Assembly: GCA_002255935.1 (NCBI GenBank)
Contig: NKIO01000015.1
Coordinates: forward strand, 1 to 60,207
Origin: Comamonadaceae bacterium PBBC2
GTDB lineage: Bacteria; Pseudomonadota; Gammaproteobacteria; Burkholderiales; Burkholderiaceae_C
DNA length: 60,207 nucleotides
Reading direction: 5' to 3'
This document shows, piece after piece, positions 54,244 through 60,207 of the stretch (position 1 is its first letter; each line of letters opens with the position of its first letter). The translations under genes and the position numbers were made by a program. Under the pieces are notes generated by a model. The model saw only the letters and a list, made by a program, of their open reading frames with translations. It made no database searches and was not told where the DNA came from.

Positions 54244-54732
54244 ATGACGACCTCTGATGTTTTGACCCATTTCGACGCCCAAGGACAAGCCCACATGGTG
54301 GACGTTGGCGCCAAATCCTCCACCAAGCGCATCGCTGTGGCCACGGGCCGCATCACCATGCTGCCCGCCACTTTGGCGCTGATCGAATCGGGCACCGCCA
54401 AAAAAGGCGATGTGCTGGGCATCGCACGGCTGGCCGGCATCATGGGCGCCAAGAAAACCAGCGAGCTGATTCCCCTGTGCCACCCCATCGGTTTGACCCA
54501 TGTGGCGGTCGAGTTTGAAGTGTTGAGCGCCGAATCGACCGTGGTCTGCAAAGCCACCGCCGAGACGGTGGGCCAGACCGGTGTGGAAATGGAGGCCCTC
54601 ACCGCCGTGCAAGTGGCCTTGCTCACCATCTATGACATGTGCAAAGCCGTGGACCGTGGCATGACCATCAACGGCGTGACCTTGCTGGAAAAGCATGGGG
54701 GCAAGTCGGGGAGCTTCATCGCCCCGGTGTGA
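54244..54732 (+). CDS. moaC: Cyclic pyranopterin monophosphate synthase MoaC
   Basis: A 162-residue enzyme of molybdenum cofactor synthesis that converts the MoaA product to cyclic pyranopterin monophosphate. It starts at ATG 54244. [18 protein letters not shown] near 19-36, [13 protein letters not shown] near 80-92 with Cys and His of the active site, and [22 protein letters not shown] near 119-140 are all typical. The C-terminal GGKSGSF loop is intact. Its last 17 bases overlap the stop of a degenerate minus-strand reading frame (54716-54888). Confidence 0.96.
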   Translation: MTTSDVLTHFDAQGQAHMVDVGAKSSTKRIAVATGRITMLPATLALIESGTAKKGDVLGIARLAGIMGAKKTSELIPLCHPIGLTHVAVEFEVLSAESTVVCKATAETVGQTGVEMEALTAVQVALLTIYDMCKAVDRGMTINGVTLLEKHGGKSGSFIAPV

Positions 54733-54888
54733 GGGGTTCTGGCTCCAAGGGAAATGCCACTTTCATCTGGGCTTTGTGTTGCTGAGCCGTTTCCTCATCA
54801 CCCACCCTGTACGCCGCCTTGATCACTTTGCGGATCACCTTGGGCTCGGACGAGTAGTGCAGCATGTTCAATCCGGTGGCCAGCAAAC
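54716..54888 (-). pseudogene. Remnant 3' end of a second PglL/TfpO-like ligase gene
   Basis: The minus-strand frame here reads LLATGLNMLHYSSEPKVIR and then VGDEETAQQHKAQ before a diverged tail, closely matching the last 50 or so residues of the ligase gene at 56881-58338 (LATGLNMLHYSPEPKVIR, VGDEETAKQHRKW). Everything upstream of that C-terminal piece is missing, replaced by the 3' end of the caspase-like gene. It has its own stop at 54716 inside the moaC 3' end. It is best read as the leftover tail of an earlier ligase allele. Confidence 0.8.
54821..54885 (+). repeat. Direct repeat copy 1 (ligase 3' region)
   Basis: This 65-base stretch matches 56986-57050 at 62 of 65 positions in the same orientation. 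The two copies flank the caspase-like gene and are the shared part of the intact and truncated ligase genes. Confidence 0.9.
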
Positions 54889-54893
54889 GCAAC

Positions 54894-56789
54894 TCATGGA
54901 GGCCCCAACTTTCTGGAGACCATTTCGATGGTCTCACTGATGTTGATGTTGGCTTTTTGATTGAAAACGGTACGCACATTTTTGACGGGCAACCCATAAC
55001 CTGGCTCGATCCAGTAGGTCAAAGTGCCTTTGGTTCCCATCTGATTGAATGAAACATCCTCAATCTTGAAAGTTTGAAAAGTACCGGCGGGGGTGACGAC
55101 ATTTTCTTGAAGAAGGATTTTGAATTGATCCTCGCGGAAGTATTTTTGATTTGTTCTTTTGTCCGTCTCGACGTAAGCGCCTGTCCACTTTTTGCCGACG
55201 ATCAGCGCATCGACGGGGACTTCGAGTTTGGGGGGGTCATAGCTGAAAGACGTGGCTGAACTTACGATGAGTACATTGGCGCCATCAAGTGTTCGGATTT
55301 CTTCGGCCCCGTCGTTGGAAATATAGACAAGACCATTTTCAATTTTCTTGACCGTGCGGGTGAAGCGCTTCATTTCCATACCGGTCAGGTTGTTGCGTCG
55401 GACATAGGAATAGGTGTCCCCAACCCTGAACCGTGTCTGATTGATCGGTTGGGTTAAACCGGCCTTGTCTGTTTGCGGTGCAATTTTGCTGGCTTGCAAT
55501 TTTTCGATGGCGGCCACGGCCTGCTCTGTGATGAATCCGCTGGGGTATTTGTCTAGAAAAGAATAAAAATCTTTGACGTCTTGGCTGTCTTTGATCTTGT
55601 CCCACGCTGTTTTCTGCAGTGCAAATTGATCCTCTTTGCTTTGCTTTTGTAACCTGGCCTCTTCGGCAGCCTGCGCTTTGGCCAGCTCCAGGTCCTTGAT
55701 GCGCTGGGCCTCTTGAGCCCTAGCGCGCTCCAGTGCCAGGGCAGCAGCCTGGGCTTTTTGGCGCTCTTGCTCTGCCGCCTGCGCCAGTTGCCTTTCCCGC
55801 TCTTTGGCTTCTGATTCGGCCTTCAGGCGTGCGTTCAGGTTCTGAATTTTCAGGGCCTCGGCCAGCTGTTGTTGCTCCAGCGCAATTTGCTGGGCAATTT
55901 GCTTTTCCCGCTCAGCGGCCGCTTGCGCTGCGCGTTGGAGTTGGGCTTGCGCCTCTTTGGCCAGTTGTGCTTCCTTGATCAGGTCTTCCGGGTTGAAGGT
56001 GTGTTTGACGCCGTCGTTGAAAGCAAAGTCATCTTCCAAGCTGCTCGAGTCCCAGGGGATTTGGCGGCCTTGGCTCTTTTGCCGGACCTGCAGGCGCACC
56101 CGCTTGAACAGGTCTTCGATGCGTGCAGGCCGCTGAAGTTCTTTGAGCAGGTAGTGGGTGAACAGGCCATTGCTGGCGTTGTCGTCGCCGTCTTCGGCAA
56201 CGTTGCCAGGCGATGTGGCAAAAGCCAAATAGGTGCCCGGTGGCGCATCCAGTTGGGCCAAGCCTTTGCCGCTGGCTTTGCCCGAGAAGGGGTTGTCGCG
56301 ACATGCATCGAGCACGATGATGTTCATGCGCGTGGCCGAGCGTTTCATGGTGTCGATGACGTTTTCGATGTCCACGGTTTGGGTGGCGATATCGCTGGCT
56401 TGGCTCAGTTTGGCATCCACCGGGACCATGTAATTGCGCCAATCGAGTTGCAGTCCGTGGCCGGCGTAATAGAGCATGCCAACGGCTTGCTTGCCCTGAA
56501 GGAGGGTTTGCATCTGGGCGATGGCTTTGACCATTTGGGCCTTGTCGACGTCGACCACTTCGATCACGTTAAAGCCCAACTTGCGCAAGACGCTGGACAT
56601 GGACTTGGCGTCGTTGGTGGCGTTGGCCAGCGCGGGAATGTTTTTGTAGGCGGCGTTGCCGATGACCAACGCCACGCGAACATCCAAGGGGGCTTGGGCG
56701 TTGGTGCTGTAAGCGAAAAAAAGCACGCCGACGAACAGCAAGCTCAAAGGCCGTTGGATGTTCAGTCGCAGCCATGACATGGAAGGCAT
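54894..56789 (-). CDS. Exported caspase-family (C14) protein with coiled coil
   Basis: A 631-residue protein with a signal sequence (about residues 1-32, FVGVLFFAYSTNAQA), then a C14 caspase-like domain (about 36-265). The catalytic dyad is intact: His111 in YYAGHG and Cys163 in LDACRDNPF. A long Gln/Glu/Ala-rich coiled coil spans about 275-395, and a beta-rich C-terminal domain of about 190 residues (GDTYSYVRRNN, KKWTGAYVETDKR) completes it. The substrate is unknown; bacterial relatives cleave after basic residues. Its GC is lower than the neighbours and it is flanked by direct repeats, so it was probably inserted. The start is ATG 56789. Confidence 0.88.
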   Translation of the reverse strand: MPSMSWLRLNIQRPLSLLFVGVLFFAYSTNAQAPLDVRVALVIGNAAYKNIPALANATNDAKSMSSVLRKLGFNVIEVVDVDKAQMVKAIAQMQTLLQGKQAVGMLYYAGHGLQLDWRNYMVPVDAKLSQASDIATQTVDIENVIDTMKRSATRMNIIVLDACRDNPFSGKASGKGLAQLDAPPGTYLAFATSPGNVAEDGDDNASNGLFTHYLLKELQRPARIEDLFKRVRLQVRQKSQGRQIPWDSSSLEDDFAFNDGVKHTFNPEDLIKEAQLAKEAQAQLQRAAQAAAEREKQIAQQIALEQQQLAEALKIQNLNARLKAESEAKERERQLAQAAEQERQKAQAAALALERARAQEAQRIKDLELAKAQAAEEARLQKQSKEDQFALQKTAWDKIKDSQDVKDFYSFLDKYPSGFITEQAVAAIEKLQASKIAPQTDKAGLTQPINQTRFRVGDTYSYVRRNNLTGMEMKRFTRTVKKIENGLVYISNDGAEEIRTLDGANVLIVSSATSFSYDPPKLEVPVDALIVGKKWTGAYVETDKRTNQKYFREDQFKILLQENVVTPAGTFQTFKIEDVSFNQMGTKGTLTYWIEPGYGLPVKNVRTVFNQKANINISETIEMVSRKLGPP

Positions 56790-56880
56790 ATCTCAAACTT
56801 TCGTGAATGCAGAGCCAGCTGCGTTTCAATCAAAGCCTGCCAAACGGGTGATGCCCCAGAGATTGGCGTGTGGCGTCTGT

Positions 56881-58338
56881 TCAGTTTGCCTGATTTGAAC
56901 GATCCGCGTCCAAGCCGAAGGCTTCTTTCAGCCATTTTCGGTGCTGTTTGGCCGTTTCTTCGTCCCCCACCAATTGGGCCGCCTCGATCACTTTTCGGAT
57001 CACCTTGGGCTCGGGCGAGTAGTGCAGCATGTTCAAACCGGTGGCCAGCATTTGCGGTGCATTGTCCGCCGTCACCGGGGTGATGGAATACTCGGCAAAT
57101 TGGGCGGTAGTTTGGAATACGACGCTGCTCTTGGCCACGCTCAAGGCGTCGCCCGGCCAGAGCTTGGAGCGTTGGTTGTCGGGGATGAAAATTTGCCGTA
57201 CACGGGAATAGTCCACCGCGATGAACGAGGCCACTGCCAAAACCGTGATGCCCACAAAAGGCAAAACACGACGCTGTACAAACGACACATCCCATCGCGA
57301 CGGAAGTAAGAGCACGATGCACAGCAATACGGCCATCTGAAACGGGCCGTACCAGAGCGGAAACTCCAGCAGGCTGTGCAGCGCGATCACGGCCAACACG
57401 CCCCAGGCCAGTTGTTGCTGCGTTTGACGCGCTTGCCAAGGGCGCATGAGCAGGGTGATCAGGACCAGGCCCAATGTGATCAAGGCGGCCATGGGCACGC
57501 CCAAGGCAAAGGCCAGCTGCAAGGGGCCGTTGTGGGCGTTGCCCAGAATTTCACAAAAGCGCTCACCCGAATAGCTGGCGCTGTAATGGGCGTATTTGAG
57601 TTCGTCCCAGCCCCAACCCCACCAAGGCTTTTGGGCAATCAGCTCCAGCACATTGCCCCACAAGATTCGGCGGCTGCCACAGCCATCGTTGCTGCCCATG
57701 CGGGTCAAGGCGCTCACGGCGTCTGCACCTGAGCTGGCAGACAGCAAGAGCGGCAAGGCCCAGATGCACAGGGCGTACACGCCCAGAGCCCACAGCACCA
57801 GGCGCCAAGACAGGCGTTGATGATGACGTCCCAGTCGCGCCCACAGGATGACCAGCGATGTCACCAAAAGCATTTGCAACAGGCCGGTGCGCGAATTGGT
57901 GGCGGCGTTGCCAGCAGCCACCAGAGCCAACAGCCCAAGCGCATGGAGGCGACGCAATCCGTTGCTGGCCCACCAGAAGGTGGCCACGAGGCCCAAAGAA
58001 GTCAGTGTGGCCAGTTGGTTGCGCTGACGCAAATTGGCACGCGCCTCGCCCAATACCTCGGGCGCATGGACCCAGTGGCCGAGGGCGTCGTTCAGGCCGA
58101 AATACTGCGCCAGCCCCATGGCACTGCTGAGGGCCGCGGCGATGGCCCAGGCCCTGGCGATGTCCAAAGTCTGCAAGCGCAGGCCTTGGACCATGAGCAG
58201 GCCGATGCAGCTCCAGCTGATCAACAGCGGCACCACATTGGGCAAGGGCGCGGGCGCCCAAGGTTGCAGCCAGGGCAAGACCATCCAGAAACCCACGGCC
58301 CAGGTTTGCCAGCCTCGCAGGGGTGCTTTGTCAAACAT
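56881..58338 (-). CDS. Wzy/PglL-type O-oligosaccharyltransferase, likely pilin-glycosylating (TfpO-like)
   Basis: A 485-residue polytopic inner-membrane enzyme with about 11-12 helices and a large periplasmic loop. LRQRNQLATLTSLGLVATFW and the Wzy_C-type segment ILGNAHNGPLQLAFALGVP, with RILWGNVLELIAQKPWWGWG before it, place it in the O-antigen ligase/PglL family. Located directly after a type IV pilin gene, it most likely transfers a glycan to that pilin in the periplasm, as TfpO/PilO does. The start is ATG 58338. Its C-terminal coding part is duplicated at 54716-54888. Confidence 0.85.
   Translation of the reverse strand: MFDKAPLRGWQTWAVGFWMVLPWLQPWAPAPLPNVVPLLISWSCIGLLMVQGLRLQTLDIARAWAIAAALSSAMGLAQYFGLNDALGHWVHAPEVLGEARANLRQRNQLATLTSLGLVATFWWASNGLRRLHALGLLALVAAGNAATNSRTGLLQMLLVTSLVILWARLGRHHQRLSWRLVLWALGVYALCIWALPLLLSASSGADAVSALTRMGSNDGCGSRRILWGNVLELIAQKPWWGWGWDELKYAHYSASYSGERFCEILGNAHNGPLQLAFALGVPMAALITLGLVLITLLMRPWQARQTQQQLAWGVLAVIALHSLLEFPLWYGPFQMAVLLCIVLLLPSRWDVSFVQRRVLPFVGITVLAVASFIAVDYSRVRQIFIPDNQRSKLWPGDALSVAKSSVVFQTTAQFAEYSITPVTADNAPQMLATGLNMLHYSPEPKVIRKVIEAAQLVGDEETAKQHRKWLKEAFGLDADRSNQAN
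56986..57050 (+). repeat. Direct repeat copy 2 (inside intact ligase gene)
   Basis: Partner of 54821-54885 (62 of 65 identical, same orientation), inside the 3' part of the intact ligase gene. The distance between copies is about 2.1 kb and holds the caspase-like gene. Confidence 0.9.
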
Positions 58339-58354
58339 GTTCACGGCGCTTCCA

Positions 58355-58382
58355 AGAAAAACGCCCTGCAGTGCAGGGCGTT
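58355..58382 (-). terminator. Rho-independent terminator between pilin and ligase genes
   Basis: On the minus strand AACGCCCTG/CAGGGCGTT (58374-58382 and 58360-58368) forms a 9-bp stem with a five-base loop followed by T-rich sequence. It lies 18 bases after the pilin stop and would end most pilin transcripts, letting a lower level reach the ligase. Confidence 0.85.
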
Positions 58383-58399
58383 GGTGCGGTCAGGCAAGA

Positions 58400-58882
58400 T
58401 CATGAGGCCTTGCATGAAGCGGGCAAGTACTTGACCGGCAAGCCATTGCTGCTGGCCGGACCGCATCGCCAGCTGGCGATGGGTTTGCCGCCATCGGTGG
58501 TGCCCACCACGGCGGTGTCGCCGGTTTGCAGCGGGGTCAAAGCGATCGCGTTGGCCGTGCTGCTGGTGGTGCCTCGCAATGCTTCGTGGTTGCCCACCAC
58601 GGTGATCACGCCATTGGCATCGACGGCGATGCTGGTGACGTATTTGCTGGTCTGGCTGTCGCAAGCCTTGGGCAGATTTTTGGACACATCTGCGTCCGAA
58701 GAGGAGCTGATCGCCTCGTTGACGGCGGTTTTGCAACCGTTGGCCGCCAGCAGCATTTCAGACACCTTGGCGCGGATGGTGTAGTCCTGGTAAGCCGGCA
58801 GGGCCAGAGCCCCCAAGATGCCGATGACCGCGATCACGATCATCAGCTCGATCAATGTCAAACCTTTTTGCCTTTTTTGCAT
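58400..58882 (-). CDS. Type IV major pilin (PilA/PilE-like)
   Basis: A 160-residue type IVa prepilin. The leader MQKRQKG is cut by prepilin peptidase before Leu8 ([17 protein letters not shown], Glu at mature position 5), giving the hydrophobic N-terminal helix used in assembly. Four cysteines (50, 74, 140, 157) suggest two disulfides, the last closing the C-terminal D-loop ([18 protein letters not shown]). The protein ends in Ser160 (KAS), like pilins glycosylated at a terminal Ser by TfpO. The start is ATG 58882 with GGAGGAG upstream. Confidence 0.95.
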   Translation of the reverse strand: MQKRQKGLTLIELMIVIAVIGILGALALPAYQDYTIRAKVSEMLLAANGCKTAVNEAISSSSDADVSKNLPKACDSQTSKYVTSIAVDANGVITVVGNHEALRGTTSSTANAIALTPLQTGDTAVVGTTDGGKPIASWRCGPASSNGLPVKYLPASCKAS

Positions 58883-58951
58883 GGCATCTCCTCCCTGTTG
58901 AATGGCGTTCGATGGTAAATCAATCACCACCGAAACGCCACCCATGCGCGC

Positions 58952-59626
58952 TCACTCGGCTTTGGCTTTGTTGCCCAATTTGCCGATGATCAGCACCAGC
59001 GCGGCGCCCACTGCGGGGCCGACCAAGTGCAGCCAGCTGTTGGCTTCAACGAAGGACTTGAGGGCCACATCGCTGACGATGGTTTCACCGCCAACCCAAC
59101 CGATCAGACCGGCACCCAAAATGATGATGACAGGGAAGCGGTCCATCAGTTTGATCATCAGCTTGCTGCCAAAGATCACCAAGGGGATGCTGATGGCCAG
59201 GCCCAAGACCAGCAGCGTCATGCTGCCTTTGGCCGCGGCAGCCACGGCGATCACGTTGTCCAGGCTCATCACCAAGTCGGCGATCAAGATGGTGCGGATC
59301 GCAACCCACAAACCTGCTTTTTCACCACCTTCGCCATCGTCCTCTTCTTCGCCGTGCAGCAATTGCGTGCCGATCCACAACAACAAGATGCCGCCAATGA
59401 TTTGCAGATAGGAAAGCTCCAGCAGCTTGGCCGCCACCACGGTGAGGCCGATGCGCAAAACGACAGCTGCGCCTGAGCCAAACATGATGGCTTTCTTTTG
59501 TTGCTCAAGTGGCAAGGAGCGTGCGGCCAATGCGATGACCACGGCGTTGTCGCCTGACAAAATGATGTTGATCCAGATGATCTTGATCAGACCGATCCAG
59601 AAATCTGCGTTTTGCAGCATGTCCAT
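58952..59626 (-). CDS. Second TerC-family membrane protein
   Basis: A 224-residue TerC-family membrane protein with about seven helices. INIILSGDNAVVIALAARSLP near residues 18-38 and ILIADLVMSLDNVIAVAAAA near 115-135 are the paired conserved Asp-Asn motifs. An acidic loop (GEEEDDGEGGEK) separates the halves. The start is ATG 59626 with GGAG upstream. Unlike the TerC gene at 51937, no yybP-ykoY element precedes it; the upstream gap (59627-59778) holds a terminator. It may handle a different metal or be constitutive. Confidence 0.9.
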   Translation of the reverse strand: MDMLQNADFWIGLIKIIWINIILSGDNAVVIALAARSLPLEQQKKAIMFGSGAAVVLRIGLTVVAAKLLELSYLQIIGGILLLWIGTQLLHGEEEDDGEGGEKAGLWVAIRTILIADLVMSLDNVIAVAAAAKGSMTLLVLGLAISIPLVIFGSKLMIKLMDRFPVIIILGAGLIGWVGGETIVSDVALKSFVEANSWLHLVGPAVGAALVLIIGKLGNKAKAE

Positions 59627-59644
59627 GGGGTTCTCCGAATAGTT

Positions 59645-59689
59645 CTTAAAAAACCAAAGCGCTGGCAACCTGCGTTGACAGCGCTTTGG
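59645..59689 (-). terminator. Rho-independent terminator after sucD
   Basis: On the minus strand an 11-bp perfect stem (59679-59689 with 59654-59664, CCAAAGCGCTG/CAGCGCTTTGG) with a 14-base loop is followed by six T and then AAG. It lies about 90 bases after the sucD stop. Confidence 0.92.
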
Positions 59690-59778
59690 GAGCAGGCCCC
59701 CGAGTTTAACGGGCGCGGCCTGCTGGGCAGTGCGTAAAAGTGCTTATGGGGACAGGCCTGAAGGCTGCCCCGGCATCA

Positions 59779-60207
59779 TCACTTGAGCTGAGCCTTGAGC
59801 AGTTTGCCCAGTTCAGATGGGTTGCGTGTGACGATGAAGCCGCACTCTTCCATGATGGCCAGCTTGGCGTCGGCCGTGTCGGCGCCGCCAGAGATCAGGG
59901 CACCAGCGTGGCCCATGCGCTTGCCGGGAGGGGCAGTCACACCGGCGATGAAGCCGACCACGGGCTTTTTCATGTTGGCTTTGCACCACTGAGCGGCTTC
60001 GGCTTCGTCTGGACCGCCGATTTCACCGATCATGATGACGGCGTCGGTGTCTGGATCGTCGTTGAAAGCCTTCATCACGTCGATGTGCTTCAAACCGTTG
60101 ATCGGGTCGCCACCGATACCGACGGCGCTGGATTGGCCGAGGCCCACTTCGGTCAACATCGCCACGGCTTCATAGGTCAAAGTGCCCGAACGGGAAACCA
60201 CGCCGAT
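59779..60207 (-). CDS. sucD: Succinate-CoA ligase subunit alpha, 3' part (window edge)
   Basis: The last 142 residues of SucD, the subunit of the TCA-cycle succinyl-CoA synthetase that carries the phospho-histidine. [30 protein letters not shown] and [14 protein letters not shown] are conserved, and [10 protein letters not shown] contains the phosphorylated His. The reading frame runs off the right edge of the window, so the N-terminal CoA-binding part is not seen. sucC is expected beyond the edge. Confidence 0.96.
   Translation of the reverse strand: MGVVSRSGTLTYEAVAMLTEVGLGQSSAVGIGGDPINGLKHIDVMKAFNDDPDTDAVIMIGEIGGPDEAEAAQWCKANMKKPVVGFIAGVTAPPGKRMGHAGALISGGADTADAKLAIMEECGFIVTRNPSELGKLLKAQLK

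Overview
The window looks like chromosomal DNA from a betaproteobacterium of the order Burkholderiales, most likely a Comamonadaceae-type organism. This rests on gene content (fused indolepyruvate oxidoreductase next to an Lrp regulator, DUF2189 and DUF2788 membrane proteins, a DUF3717-DUF1289 protein, a pilin followed by a PglL/TfpO-type ligase) and on GC-rich codon use (about 60% GC by eye). No rRNA, tRNA, CRISPR array or intact insertion sequence was seen. The family assignment is inference.

Layout. 0-4.2 kb: Lrp regulator divergent from a fused indolepyruvate:ferredoxin oxidoreductase. 4.2-6.4 kb: the division-site operon minCDE (minus strand), preceded by an AT-rich intergenic region holding a DnaA-box cluster and a DnaA-trio-like TAG array that looks like a replication origin or a DnaA-controlled promoter. 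6.4-12.4 kb: small membrane proteins, a Spy/CpxP-like periplasmic protein, pirin, a copper chaperone/copper ATPase pair and a hemerythrin-like protein, with FNR/ANR-like boxes in three of the intergenic regions. 12.5-20.2 kb: a heavy-metal RND efflux operon (CzcCBA type) divergent from a two-component system. 20.2-27.3 kb: an Old Yellow Enzyme, a class II aldolase-like protein, a YkgJ-like protein, MltA, an NlpC/P60 hydrolase and a second two-component system, the last three genes coupled to yhdP. 27.3-36.8 kb: yhdP, glnE and a lower-GC TonB receptor. 37-41.9 kb: an HAE1-type RND pump and an alpha/beta hydrolase. 42-48.3 kb: an eight-gene, mostly translationally coupled operon (glutathione peroxidase, flavin amine-oxidase-like, DUF1365, Cfa-like methyltransferase, chalcone-isomerase-like, DUF3833 lipoprotein, SDR, NTF2-like) that looks like a membrane fatty-acid modification and oxidative-stress module.

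48.3-60.2 kb: a GST, purB, yaeQ, a TerC gene behind a yybP-ykoY manganese riboswitch, an M48 peptidase, moaC, then a minus-strand block of second TerC, type IV pilin, pilin-glycosylating ligase and a secreted caspase-like protein, and finally the 3' part of sucD. The caspase gene lies between the ligase gene and a second, diverged copy of the ligase gene's 3' end, a scar of recombination. The strongest candidates for new biology are the origin-like region upstream of minC, the lipid-modification operon with its altered Cfa active site, and the pilin/ligase/caspase locus with the duplicated ligase end.
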